Source: Nitrospira_D sp019636945
GTDB lineage: Bacteria; Nitrospirota; Nitrospiria; Nitrospirales; Nitrospiraceae
Direction of reading: 5' to 3'
DNA: 64,000 nucleotides
NCBI RefSeq assembly: GCF_047338595.1
Contig: NZ_JBLFBO010000002.1
Span: 62,001-126,000 of the forward strand
Both the position numbers and the translations under genes were made by a program. Positions 35,517-45,186 of the stretch are shown here, in pieces. The notes below the pieces were generated by a model. The model was not told the DNA's origin and made no database searches. It saw only the letters and a list, made by a program, of their open reading frames with translations. Positions within the stretch are counted from its first letter, which is position 1. Each line of letters starts with the position of its first letter.

Positions 35517-36950
35517 TCACCCCGCTATCCACCCATAAACCAGACGGCTTGGTTCAGGCCCCTCCTCAAGATAGCTCATGCGGAGCCGGCCAAGGGCGTC
35601 ACGTGGCACCTCTTGTCTGGTTGCCTCCACATTAATTCCAAACACCTCCGCCGCATTCAGACCAAAAATTCGTTCTTTGACCTGCCTCGTCAACGGTTGA
35701 TAATGGCGTTCCTGGATCAAGGCCTCTGGGATTTGGAATCGCTGAAAAGCCTCGATTTGCCATTGAGGTGTTCCATACCAGATCGAATCCGTGCCCCACA
35801 AGACATGATCAACGCCGAACGCACGAATGATCCGTCCCAGCAAATGCGCACAGATCAACGGATAGGTGGTCACTAATTGGGCAAACGTCGACCCCAGTTC
35901 CATATAGATGTTGGAGAGACCTGGCTCAGTTTCCTTCATCCGGCAGAATTCGGTGGTCCACGGGATTTCTCCGGTTTTCGCAAAAACCTGTTCGATCGAC
36001 GCGACGCCTCGGAACCCAGCGTGATACACCAAAAAATCGAGATCCGGGAAGTCTTTGGCTGCCTTAATCAAATCTCGTGGGTGGTTATAATCGGGCACAG
36101 GCCCCAACGGGAGTCCCTTGTGAACACAGATTCGCTTGACCTGCAGCTTTCTCGCCTGCTCCAACATAGGATACGCAATCCGTTCATCATCCATCCGCCA
36201 GCCTCGATCAAATCCCTTCGGACAAGACCCGGTATAACACTTCCAGGCATCGACCTTGAGCGTTTCAGCCTGCATGGCCATGTAGTCCAAATCCGCCGCG
36301 CCCAACTGCGGCGTCACCAGACCATGGGCCAACATCCGCTGGGAGCCGGCTAAGCGATTGAGCTCATCTCGGATATGGGCCATCTCTTTCGGCGGGACCA
36401 CGGCCTCTTGTGGGTAGGGACCGGGCGGCGTACTGATCAAACCGATCGCGGTTTCACTGTCAAAGAAGACTTCCTTGACGAAATTCCTCCAGGACAAATC
36501 ATCAATGGTACCCCGATCACCGGCCAATCGTGGATTGAGCCCGGATTCACGAATGGACCTTCTCAACGCCAGCAACGCTTGTTTGGACACCGCGCCTTTG
36601 CGATGAGCTTCGGAATCGGTGGGGTCATATCCGGATCCGACATAGTGGGTTTGCACGTCAAAGATAAAATACGGGGCACCCCGTTGCTCGGCAAATGCGG
36701 CAGTCTCAAAGAGCTCGATGTCTCCAATATTGAAAAATTTCCCGAACACAGTGTTCATGGCCAGCAGCGCTGCAGCCACCCCGGCCGTTCCATTCAAGAA
36801 CTCTCGCCTGGTGACTCCGTTGCGAGTCGCCGCTCGTTCCATCAGGTCTGCCGCCACTCGCTCGACGCAGTTCTGCTGCCTCGTCTGGGAAATGGGGAGG
36901 AACTCTTCATTCGAGACGATCTGCGTCGGAATTCGAGTCGGGCAGATCAT
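35517..36950 (-). CDS. Tat-type exported amidohydrolase (metal-dependent hydrolase, amidohydrolase 2 family)
   Basis: A 477-residue protein. Near residues 55-75 a twin-arginine-like segment (RREFLNGTAGVAAALLAMN) suggests Tat export. The catalytic barrel has FDVQTHYVG near residue 107 (in place of the usual DxHxH), CVHKGLPLGP near residue 275, LVYHAGFRG near residue 310 and VLWGTDSIWYG near residue 388, fitting the amidohydrolase-2/TIM-barrel family. The ATG at 36950 gives the N-terminus MICPTRIPTQ; an upstream start 36 codons earlier looks unlike the family. The substrate is unknown. Confidence 0.78.
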   Translation of the reverse strand: MICPTRIPTQIVSNEEFLPISQTRQQNCVERVAADLMERAATRNGVTRREFLNGTAGVAAALLAMNTVFGKFFNIGDIELFETAAFAEQRGAPYFIFDVQTHYVGSGYDPTDSEAHRKGAVSKQALLALRRSIRESGLNPRLAGDRGTIDDLSWRNFVKEVFFDSETAIGLISTPPGPYPQEAVVPPKEMAHIRDELNRLAGSQRMLAHGLVTPQLGAADLDYMAMQAETLKVDAWKCYTGSCPKGFDRGWRMDDERIAYPMLEQARKLQVKRICVHKGLPLGPVPDYNHPRDLIKAAKDFPDLDFLVYHAGFRGVASIEQVFAKTGEIPWTTEFCRMKETEPGLSNIYMELGSTFAQLVTTYPLICAHLLGRIIRAFGVDHVLWGTDSIWYGTPQWQIEAFQRFQIPEALIQERHYQPLTRQVKERIFGLNAAEVFGINVEATRQEVPRDALGRLRMSYLEEGPEPSRLVYGWIAG

Positions 36951-37132
36951 GCCCCTCTTCACGACGTGACCACCACAACTAAGGTTGGTACATGCTTCAT
37001 GGCCGTCCTCTCCTATACGCAGCGTGCTGATTGTGTGAAATACTCGACGCGCTGTCAAGCGAGCAGCGGCGAGGCCACATGGCCTACGTAAAGTGGGAAG
37101 CGCCCAAGGGCCGTGAAGGGTCGCACGTGGAA

Positions 37133-37171
37133 CGTGAAGCGTCCGAATTCTTAAACGAGATACGCTTCACG
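37133..37171. repeat. inverted repeat CGTGAAGCGT ... ACGCTTCACG
   Basis: A perfect 10-base inverted repeat with a 19-base loop in the gap between the giant TPR gene stop and the amidohydrolase start. The arms use the same GTGAAGC word type as the heptanucleotide repeat at 24174, and degenerate GTGAAGG/GTGGAAC words precede it. It could terminate leftward transcription, but no T tract follows. Confidence 0.6.
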
Positions 37172-37262
37172 AACGACGAGGGACGGATATTGTTGCGGCA
37201 ACATGTCGGCGGTGGTAGGAGCAGCGTTCCTGAAGACGGTGCGTGATGCACCGGGGCAAGCT

Positions 37263-40200
37263 TTATTTCGATTTTGATGAAGAGGCTGAGGATTTGCCCT
37301 GATTGGCGGAGGTATACGTTGCAGGAATCTCTACAACCACGTCTACTTGCGGATCGGCATCCTGATCTTTCCCGTCGTGACCGACGCTATACAGCAAGCC
37401 TTTTTTCTGATTTACCAACATCGGGAGGCCCGTATAGGGATCATAGAAATTCTGTCCCGCTTTGGCGATCTTGTTGAGAAGGTCGCCCTCTGAAGATCCG
37501 CGTCGCAACCACGCCTGTAAACTTGCAAGCCTCAGATGAGCGTCTGTATCCACCGTCAGTCCGTTATACACATCCCATGCGGGCAGCGGGGCAACGCCGA
37601 CCAGATTCTCGATCGGGTTGGTGAGATAATCCATCACACTAGTCGCAGGGAAACGCACGTAGTCTTTCCACTTCGGAAGAGAATCATAATGCTTTTCTCC
37701 GGTTGCTTGGTACGACGCTTCGTAGTACTTGGCATAATCGTTGAGCCGACGCTGTTTCGGTAAGGGCAATGCCGACACCACCATCGCAGATATGGCCTGA
37801 CCTTCAGCTCGCGCTGCGTTGACCTGGCTCTCATAGGTCTTCCCGGCCGAAACCAGTTCGCTTTGCATCGGCCACCGTAACGACAGCTCCGCTTGATCGA
37901 GCGGTCGCACAACTTTGGTGATGCGCCCTAGATGTTTTGTATCGAAATCCGAACGGACGAGCAGCCCCGATGCAAGAGCAATGTCGTCGTTGATCGCTTG
38001 CAATGCCAACATCTTGACGGGAAGCGTCCGTGCCTGGCTCAACACGACCCGCCATGTTTCCATGTCAGTTTCAAGCCGATCGACAGCAACCTCCGTCCCC
38101 TGTGCGAATCCATCCGCAACATGCAGTTGGTGGGCGAACACCATCGCCCCGCAGGGTGGACTGACAGGCCGGCCGTAGCCCCAATCCTCGAACGGAAGCT
38201 TTTGCCACTGACGATATCGTTCAAGCGTCACCTGATGTCGGCTCCCCCATCCTTGGATGGTCTCCTGATGCGATTTGAATTGACCGATCGGATCCGATCC
38301 TCGGACCCATCCACGAATAGTGCCGGCGGACGCACTCGACCGGTCACTTCCTTCTGTTCCGGGAGTTCCAAAGCAACCCAGTGCGGTGGTGCTGTCTCCG
38401 ATGGCAGATTGTCTCTCACTCTCCGCGCGGAGAGGATCTTGCCCCACTGGTGCATCGATCCCGAGCAGCAGTGTGTACGCATTCTTTTGGGCCCCGAAGA
38501 TGGTCTGTTGTGGCGTCGTCGTAAAACTCTGAAAAGTGGGTGATGGCGGTTCGTCCATGAGCATCCAGGTCAGCGCCAGCGCTCCAAGGCCAAGTGCGAC
38601 ACACACCCCGATCAGCACCGTAAGCCCTACGACGGTTCTCACAATGGCCTGAGTGGTCGAGAAGCTGGTGCGCAGGAATCCCAGGATCACTGCCCCTGCT
38701 CCACTCAGAATTGCGGTAGACTTTTGGTTCTTTGCCGGTTCCTCAACACGCGGTCTTGTCTCCGGAGCTCTCCTGATCCTTGAAGACTCGACGAACGCCT
38801 CATCGTTTGCATAAGCCGCCGGCTGTGGCTGGCGGACTTCCTGCCGCTCGAGAGTCGCGGGTTCCGCTGATGTAACGCGAGTGACAACAGGCTCCCGATC
38901 CGCTCGCGTCATGACCTCCGTCTCCACCTGCTCTCGTTGAGGAAGCATCGGTTCAGGACTCGGAGATCCTGCTTGAACATCCACGACCTCTGATGGCTGA
39001 TCAGCGTACAGGACCGCCGATGACGCTTCCTGAGTCCCAGGCAGGCTCACACCATCGTCTACGATGGACTTTGGTTCGATGGGAGCAGGCTCGACAGGTC
39101 GAATGGGCTCGATTTTCTCGTGGAAGACCTTGTTGAGTGGTTGCGAATCATGCGCCTGGAATTCCGCTTTGGGACCTTGCTCGACTTCTTCAGGAACTGC
39201 ACCGGGATGGGGCTGTTCTCGCTTGATGGCAAACTCGGTTGGCTTATCACCATCATCGTGCTGACCCACGACCGGGCCTAGATTCGGATCCTGAGGACAG
39301 ACTTGAGCCGCAGATTCCTGTGACGCAGAAGATACCGCTTCGTCGACCCGCGATGATTGCACGATGGAGAAGATCGGCGCTGACTCCGCAACCTGCTCCA
39401 TGCCTTGGTCCGTCGTGGACGACGCGCCGGTCTCCACTGCAGACTCGTGCCGCTCCTCCGGGTGCGCTATTGCGACATCCTGTGCGAATGAAAATGCAGC
39501 CGGCTCTGAATCAGATTCATGGGGCGATGGTGAGGTCGGCAATTGCTTTTCAGGAATGTGTGAAGAACTGTCTGAACCCTGCGGCTGATCCATGGGTTGT
39601 TCGAGAGGCTCCGCCGCAATCGGAGGATTCATCTCGACGGGAGGGATCGACAGCACCGACTCCTGCACCTGATCCCATGGCATGGGTGCCACCGGCGATC
39701 TTGGTGCTTCTTCATCTACTTTCCGATTTTCGCTCTCCTGTTTCGGAGCTTCTACTGCGGAAGCCTCGAGCTGCTCGCTTTGAGGAGATGGGACAGGAGA
39801 AGTATTTGCAAGCGTCCCTTCCAGGCGAGTCGGCGCCGGGGACTGTGACACATCCTTTACAGAGGATTGCTCTCCGAACTTCCAGGCTGTATCAAAGACC
39901 GATTTCCATGAAAACCCTGGTTGTTTCCATGGCTGAGCTGCCTCATCGGTCGGGACTGGTGCCGGAGCGACCGGCGAGTCAGCAGGGCTAGCGCTCTCTT
40001 CTGCTTGCTGCCGCTCGACTTCCTTGGTCGTAAGAGAAGCTTCCTCTTTGTTTGCTACCTGTATTGACTCTACTAGGGATGGCTCTATCCTGACAGATGG
40101 AATGGGCTCTTTGTCGGCCTGAGACTGAGGCGGCAGATTGGGCCCCTCGATATCCTGGGAGAAACTGCCCGACGGCTCGACTGTCTGTTCCAAGTCCACT

Positions 40201-41354
40201 CTCATCGCTGCGGATGCGGGATGACCCTCTGCTACCGCTGGTGCCTCCGCAGCTTCAGGTGAGACCGGCTCCGATACTTGGAGCGAGGCAGAGCCGGCAT
40301 CCACCACATCTCGATGAGCTTCCGACGGCGCCGCAGGAAGCTCCGCCCTGGAATCTAGAGGCCCAGGAGCAGGAAGTGACTCCTCTGCCATCTCCTGCGC
40401 TGCGAACTGATGGGTCTCCTGTGCGACTGAAACCTCTCCAACCTCCTGGATAGAATCTTCTGCCGGTCGATCAATTTGAGCTTCGTTGCAGACTGGTTCT
40501 CCCTGGGTAGCAGGAAGCTCTTCCGAGCGGACGAGACTGTGTTCAGAAGACTGAATTTGTTCCGGAGAATCAGCACTGTGCTCTGATTGTGCCGCCGATG
40601 GTGCAATGTCAGATAATTGCGCTGTCTCACCCGATGACTCCGGCACGCCATGCGAAACTTGGACTTCCCATGGCATCGCTTCATCCGTTCTAGAAGAAAC
40701 GGTCTGTTCCAGTGAGTCCTCGGCAAATACGCCTTGATGGAGTGCGGTGTCTGTCCCGACGGGACTCGGTTGACGTGGTACTAATTGGCCGGTTTCCGCA
40801 TCAAAATAGGAAGCCAAACGGAACGCAACAGGGCTCGCCGGGGCCAGTTCCCGTATTCTTGAATAGAGTTGCCCCGCATGATCCGGGCGCTCGGGATCCG
40901 GATCTTCGATTAAGATATCGACGGCCTTTCCGTACTCTTCAACTGCCTCAAGAACATTTCCCTTTTCTTGATAGATTGTCCCAAGCTTTTCAAGGTAGGG
41001 CACACAGCGCGGACCGGCGGCGAGGTATTCACGGAGTAGTGATTCAGCGAGCCAGTAGTCTTGGCGCTGAAACGCTTCGGCAAGCAGGGCGTCGAAGGCT
41101 TCTCTTGCCGGAATGAGGCTCCCCAGTCGAAGATGGAGGGTCGCGAAAAGCCGTCGCGCCTCCATGTTGACCGGATCGAGAGCCAGGAGCTCCTTGAGCG
41201 CAGCAGATGACCGGCCGTACTTGCCTGCATTCATTTGAGTGATCGCCTCTTCCAGCAGCGCGCTCTTCCTGCTGTAGCCGACCACCCCACGCTTCGGCGT
41301 ACGGATCGTCTCTGTCTTATCTGATTTTATTGAGGGTTTCTTATTCCAGCGCAC
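37263..41354 (-). CDS. giant TPR protein with disordered linker, one membrane helix and periplasmic C-terminus
   Basis: A 1363-residue protein in three parts. Residues 25-190 are TPR-like helices (ALLEEAITQMNAGKYGRSSAAL, then ALDPVNMEARRLFATLHLRL). Residues about 195-880 are a Pro/Glu/Ser/Ala-rich, probably disordered linker. A membrane helix lies near 905-932 (VVGLTVLIGVCVALGLGALALTWMLM). The rest is a soluble, presumably periplasmic domain ending in DPYTGLPMLVNQKKGLLYSVGHDGKD, a motif style seen near the C-termini of pseudopilin-like and secretion proteins. It is divergent from a secretin gene, so a link to a secretion or pilus machine is plausible but inferred. Confidence 0.7.
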   Translation of the reverse strand: MRWNKKPSIKSDKTETIRTPKRGVVGYSRKSALLEEAITQMNAGKYGRSSAALKELLALDPVNMEARRLFATLHLRLGSLIPAREAFDALLAEAFQRQDYWLAESLLREYLAAGPRCVPYLEKLGTIYQEKGNVLEAVEEYGKAVDILIEDPDPERPDHAGQLYSRIRELAPASPVAFRLASYFDAETGQLVPRQPSPVGTDTALHQGVFAEDSLEQTVSSRTDEAMPWEVQVSHGVPESSGETAQLSDIAPSAAQSEHSADSPEQIQSSEHSLVRSEELPATQGEPVCNEAQIDRPAEDSIQEVGEVSVAQETHQFAAQEMAEESLPAPGPLDSRAELPAAPSEAHRDVVDAGSASLQVSEPVSPEAAEAPAVAEGHPASAAMRVDLEQTVEPSGSFSQDIEGPNLPPQSQADKEPIPSVRIEPSLVESIQVANKEEASLTTKEVERQQAEESASPADSPVAPAPVPTDEAAQPWKQPGFSWKSVFDTAWKFGEQSSVKDVSQSPAPTRLEGTLANTSPVPSPQSEQLEASAVEAPKQESENRKVDEEAPRSPVAPMPWDQVQESVLSIPPVEMNPPIAAEPLEQPMDQPQGSDSSSHIPEKQLPTSPSPHESDSEPAAFSFAQDVAIAHPEERHESAVETGASSTTDQGMEQVAESAPIFSIVQSSRVDEAVSSASQESAAQVCPQDPNLGPVVGQHDDGDKPTEFAIKREQPHPGAVPEEVEQGPKAEFQAHDSQPLNKVFHEKIEPIRPVEPAPIEPKSIVDDGVSLPGTQEASSAVLYADQPSEVVDVQAGSPSPEPMLPQREQVETEVMTRADREPVVTRVTSAEPATLERQEVRQPQPAAYANDEAFVESSRIRRAPETRPRVEEPAKNQKSTAILSGAGAVILGFLRTSFSTTQAIVRTVVGLTVLIGVCVALGLGALALTWMLMDEPPSPTFQSFTTTPQQTIFGAQKNAYTLLLGIDAPVGQDPLRAESERQSAIGDSTTALGCFGTPGTEGSDRSSASAGTIRGWVRGSDPIGQFKSHQETIQGWGSRHQVTLERYRQWQKLPFEDWGYGRPVSPPCGAMVFAHQLHVADGFAQGTEVAVDRLETDMETWRVVLSQARTLPVKMLALQAINDDIALASGLLVRSDFDTKHLGRITKVVRPLDQAELSLRWPMQSELVSAGKTYESQVNAARAEGQAISAMVVSALPLPKQRRLNDYAKYYEASYQATGEKHYDSLPKWKDYVRFPATSVMDYLTNPIENLVGVAPLPAWDVYNGLTVDTDAHLRLASLQAWLRRGSSEGDLLNKIAKAGQNFYDPYTGLPMLVNQKKGLLYSVGHDGKDQDADPQVDVVVEIPATYTSANQGKSSASSSKSK

Positions 41355-41730
41355 GGATTAACCTTAGCAGATCTTCGGTACCCAAGAGCCCAACAGAGGC
41401 TCTTCTGAAGCCTTGAGCCTGGTCTCCTCCTCGCACAAAAGACCGAACCCATGATGCTCAGAGGTCAGGAGCCGTCGGCATTCAACAGGCAGACTTGTAA
41501 CCTCTTGATATTAAATGATCTGGACTGCTTTCTTGCTTTTGCCTTGAGTGTGTGACTGCTCTAACACCAACGCGTCCAACACTGGTTTCCTGTACGAACC
41601 ATAGATATCCGTGCTCTGCTTGTGTCAGTCGGCTCACAAGACTCGCTCCTTACCCAGTTCCTGCACCCATCCGTTTCAATTGATTATCGGCTTTTTCATG
41701 GAATTCATTAGCTTAGGGAGTAAAAGCAGG
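41355..41730. other. divergent promoter region between the TPR and secretin genes
   Basis: About 375 bases between two divergent genes. It should hold both promoters, though no strong -35/-10 pair was identified. The secretin frame is open from 41611, but the sequence before 41731 does not look like the family. No repeat or RNA gene was recognised. Confidence 0.4.
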
Positions 41731-43518
41731 ATGCGACCCACCCGCTCCGTCTCAGTGGAGCATATTAGGCCTGGATGTGTCCCGCGCATCTCTCGGAGAA
41801 CTGATCAATACCAGGCCATTGGGATTGAGTTGCCGCAAAATGTAATCCTGGTTGTGTCCTTCGATCCGCCTATGGTACGGTCGAACTCACTTACTAAGTT
41901 TTATGAGAACCACGGAATTTCTAGCTCCATCGTGCAATTTCATTCAAGCCTGACACTGGTATCGCCTACCGCCAGACTAGTGAGAACCTATCTGGTAGGG
42001 TCACTCCTCTGCTGCTTGGCACTTGTTCCGTCCAACACGTTTGCCCAAGGAACCGCCTCGCAACCGGCCAAGGTCTCTCTCGATTTCAACGAAATTGATA
42101 TCCCGGTCTTTGCCAGGTTCATCGGGGAACTCACCGGCAAAAACTTCGTGCTGGACGAAACCATCAAGAAGCAAGGCGGGAAGATATCCGCGTTTTCTCC
42201 CACCAAAGTGTCACCGGACCAGGCGTTCAGCATGTTTGTGGCGGCACTCGAAGCGGCCCGTATCGCAGTCGTGAAGAAGGACGGAAATCTCTATCAAATT
42301 GTGCCGATGGGTGATCTCCCGCCTGAGCGTGGGGTGTTTGTCTACAAGCTCAAACACGCGAACGCCACGGATCTTGCCGCGGTGCTTACCAACCTGGTGG
42401 CCCGCTCACAAACCGTCGCTCAAATCACACCAGGAGTCCGCCCCCCGATCAGGCCACTGACTGAATTTGAAGCTCCTGTCCAGGTGTTCGCAGACAAGGC
42501 CACGAACTCCATCATCGTCAGCTCAACCAAAAATGCATGGACACACATCCATGCCGTGATTCGGGACTTAGACATCCGGCGTAAACAGGTCTTTGTCGAA
42601 GCGGTGATCTTGGAGGTTCAAGTTGACCGCTTGCGGCAAATCGGGACCGACCCGACTCAGGTTTTGGGAGCGGGTAAGTCAGGATTTCTGCAGGGAATTG
42701 GGGGGTTCAACCGAGCGCCAGAAGAACTTGCCTCCGTCGCTCAAGCCATCAGCGGTGTGGCGGCAGGTGGGGCGACGGGGGGTGCGGTGACCGTGTTGAA
42801 CACCGTGAATGTTCGGGCATTTATGAACCTCCTGATGAACCTCACCGATACAAACATCCTCTCCACTCCTCAGGTGCTGGCCGCCGATAACCAAAAAGCC
42901 AAGATCGTCGTCGGTGAAAATCGGCCGTTTCCGACCGGGCAGGCTCAAGGTATCACCGGAGGCACGTTGGTGACGATCGAGCGCAAGGACGTTGGTGTCA
43001 CATTAGAGTTGACACCCCAAGTACTGGAAGATGATTTGATTCGGCTCGAAATCAAGCAAGAGATTACCGCCATCGCGGAAAACGTGGCCCAGACCATCGG
43101 ATCAGGCTCAGCCAGTATTCCTGTCGGGCCCACCACCACCAAACGATCGATGGAAACCACGACGATTGCTCAGGACCAACAGACGCTCGTGGTGGGAGGA
43201 TTAGTCCGGGACAATATCACGCTCAGTGAAAGAAAAATTCCGCTCTTGGGAGATATCCCCTGGCTAGGATGGCTGTTCAAATCCCAGAATCGTCAGATGG
43301 AGAAATTGAATCTCCTCGTGTTTCTGACTCCGCATTTGGTTCGCGACGAGGCCGATATGGCCGAACTGAATGCCAGAAAAGCAAGAGATGTCAATACTTT
43401 ACAGCGTGAAAATCGAATTGAGGAACCGACCAGGCTCAAGCAGGATGTACTTGAGCGCCTCGAACCCCCTTCGGTCGTGCCTCAAGTCTCCCCGACTGAT
43501 AAGCTCATCAGACCCTAA
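41731..43518 (+). CDS. GspD/PilQ-type secretin, compact form
   Basis: An outer-membrane channel of the secretin family. A signal segment (LVRTYLVGSLLCCLALVPSNTFAQ) precedes an N0 domain (VSLDFNEIDIPVFARFIGELTGKNFVLDE), one N1-type domain (GVFVYKLKHANATDLAAVL to WTHIHAVIRDLDIRRKQVFVEAVILEV), and the secretin domain (VGENRPFPTGQAQG, VGVTLELTPQV, QTLVVGGLVRD, IPLLGDIPWLGWLF). It has fewer N domains than classical GspD. The start is uncertain: ATG 41731 follows AGGGAG, while GTG 41980 begins exactly at the signal peptide. No other general secretion genes are adjacent. Confidence 0.88.
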   Translation: MRPTRSVSVEHIRPGCVPRISRRTDQYQAIGIELPQNVILVVSFDPPMVRSNSLTKFYENHGISSSIVQFHSSLTLVSPTARLVRTYLVGSLLCCLALVPSNTFAQGTASQPAKVSLDFNEIDIPVFARFIGELTGKNFVLDETIKKQGGKISAFSPTKVSPDQAFSMFVAALEAARIAVVKKDGNLYQIVPMGDLPPERGVFVYKLKHANATDLAAVLTNLVARSQTVAQITPGVRPPIRPLTEFEAPVQVFADKATNSIIVSSTKNAWTHIHAVIRDLDIRRKQVFVEAVILEVQVDRLRQIGTDPTQVLGAGKSGFLQGIGGFNRAPEELASVAQAISGVAAGGATGGAVTVLNTVNVRAFMNLLMNLTDTNILSTPQVLAADNQKAKIVVGENRPFPTGQAQGITGGTLVTIERKDVGVTLELTPQVLEDDLIRLEIKQEITAIAENVAQTIGSGSASIPVGPTTTKRSMETTTIAQDQQTLVVGGLVRDNITLSERKIPLLGDIPWLGWLFKSQNRQMEKLNLLVFLTPHLVRDEADMAELNARKARDVNTLQRENRIEEPTRLKQDVLERLEPPSVVPQVSPTDKLIRP

Positions 43519-43686
43519 CCCTCTGGTTTATAAGCCCTTCTGGTGCCACAACGCCCATGGCTTGTCCTAAGTTTGCCCCATCCCACTACCATTAAGGCCC
43601 AGAGGCCCCTCCTCAGAGGAATGGTGCCCTATGCTCCGCCTGGCTATGCTGCATCCCTACAGGTGGTAGACAAGGAGGACAGACCA

Positions 43687-44040
43687 ATGGCTGACACGAT
43701 CATAAACTGGCGAATTCATCATCGACTTTCCGTCGCCTATCCCGTCATCTTTGGAGGAGCCCCGTTTGTCGGAGAAGGAACCATCTCAAACATCTCCAGA
43801 ACCGGCTGTTCAGTGAACTGTGACCGGATCGTCTTAATGGGTAGCTATATTAAGCTGAGCGTCCTCTTACCTGACCCCACATCGTCGTTATTTATTGAGC
43901 TCGGGAAGGTTCGATGGGTCAAGGATCAGACATTCGGTGTGGAATTCATCCGTGTGCCGACACTCACTCGCCACCGACTGGACCGAGTCGTGTCACGAGA
44001 TCTCGCCTTAGAGGCAAACCTCCTGTCAGTACCAGCCTAA
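43687..44040 (+). CDS. PilZ-domain protein
   Basis: A 117-residue single-domain protein. The two c-di-GMP-binding motifs are present: RIHHR near residue 10 (RxxxR) and NISRTGCSV near residue 40 (N/DxSxxG). GGAGG lies 9 bases before the ATG at 43687; the open frame upstream is longer but unsupported. It lies 168 bases after the secretin gene on the same strand and may report c-di-GMP levels to that machine, which is inference. Confidence 0.85.
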   Translation: MADTIINWRIHHRLSVAYPVIFGGAPFVGEGTISNISRTGCSVNCDRIVLMGSYIKLSVLLPDPTSSLFIELGKVRWVKDQTFGVEFIRVPTLTRHRLDRVVSRDLALEANLLSVPA

Positions 44041-44164
44041 GCTGCTTGGGGACCCACTCCCCGCTCAACCACTAGGACGAGTTGGTCTTGAGACCCGCCA
44101 CTCCCGCACTCTAGCTATTGGGGAAGGAAAGACCGGTTGGAAGAAACTGTCGGTGGGTCACACT

Positions 44165-44208
44165 CAGCCACACACGCTGCCTTCCTCTGGAGGCAGCGTG
44201 TGTGGCTG
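44165..44208. terminator. perfect 17-base hairpin between convergent genes
   Basis: CAGCCACACACGCTGCC pairs with its exact complement after a 10-base loop. It lies between the convergent PilZ and outer-membrane protein genes, a position suited to a bidirectional terminator. Neither side has a strong T run, so termination efficiency is uncertain. Confidence 0.65.
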
Positions 44209-44223
44209 ACATTGTCAACTGCC

Positions 44224-45090
44224 CTACGGCTTCCAGTCAAAGTGCATCGACAGGCCCACATGGATGAGGATCGTATTGATCGTGGATTGATAGGGGTTAT
44301 GAAAAGCCAGCGCTTGGACACCATCGCTTCCAGGGAATGGTTCGGTTGTCCCCGTCCGATCCGTCGTCAGCCGACTGTGATCGGCATGGATATACTTCGC
44401 CTCCACAAACGCCGCCACATACTTGAAGAGATGCGCCTTGACTCCGCCCACGCCTTGAAACGCGACGGTCGTATGCCGTTGTTCAGTGATGGCGGTGAAA
44501 AACCCAGTTCCCCCCATGCCACCTGGCCGCGTTGCCATCTGATGCGCACCCACACCGACCCCGACATACGGAAACCACCGCCCGTTGGGATAGGATTCGG
44601 AAATCGCCAGGGGGTAGCGGACCATGAAATTGGTGCCGACGTAGATGGCTTGGATCTCCGTCGTAGTGCCCAACCCTGTTGAAGGATCACGATTATAATT
44701 GTCGATACAGCAGGCCACGTCCGGATACCAAATAAACCCGTTGATTTCCACACCGAGATCGAATCCCAGCAACCTGTTTCTAGTGGGAAACCAGATCCCC
44801 GCGTTGCCCCCGTAGGAATGTTTCGTCTGATAGTCGATGTCCTTGACCACCGTCGGGAATCCAGACCCAGGGCCCTCGCCCGTAAACGTGGCGTCCTGAC
44901 TGAACGGCAGAGCGATACCCGCCATCACGGACAGATAGGGCTCAAGCGTCCCGGAAGTCATCGTCGGGAGACCATCCGAGAGGGCATAGGGATCGGCGAC
45001 CCGTTGGCTGTAGGGATCGTCCGCCCGAGTGAGATCCGCAGAGCCGAGGAGACAGAGGAGACACATCAGCGCCGACATTCTTGCTTTCAT
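44224..45090 (-). CDS. outer-membrane beta-barrel protein, tandem paralog 3
   Basis: A 288-residue exported barrel protein, the last of three tandem paralogs in transcription order. It shares with the others the leader MKARMSALMCLLCLLGSADL, the mature start DPYSQRVADPYALSDGLP, the strand motif KHSYGGNAGIWFPTR, a Cys-Cys pair in YPDVACC near residue 127, RWFPYVGVGVGAHQ near residue 173, and the terminal GLSMHFDWKP. The pattern fits an OmpW/OmpA-like small barrel. It is the most diverged copy in its 5' leader. Function unknown. Confidence 0.8.
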   Translation of the reverse strand: MKARMSALMCLLCLLGSADLTRADDPYSQRVADPYALSDGLPTMTSGTLEPYLSVMAGIALPFSQDATFTGEGPGSGFPTVVKDIDYQTKHSYGGNAGIWFPTRNRLLGFDLGVEINGFIWYPDVACCIDNYNRDPSTGLGTTTEIQAIYVGTNFMVRYPLAISESYPNGRWFPYVGVGVGAHQMATRPGGMGGTGFFTAITEQRHTTVAFQGVGGVKAHLFKYVAAFVEAKYIHADHSRLTTDRTGTTEPFPGSDGVQALAFHNPYQSTINTILIHVGLSMHFDWKP

Positions 45091-45186
45091 TCATTCTCCT
45101 CCTACGGTAACGCAACCATGTGCTTCGACGAATTGAGATTGTGCAATCCGGAGCTCCCACAGCCGATCACGTGATCTGGCACGACC

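Noticed and set aside
37059..37262. A small plus-strand gene between the amidohydrolase and TPR genes
   Set aside because: The frame overlaps an inverted repeat and has no ribosome binding site or family resemblance.
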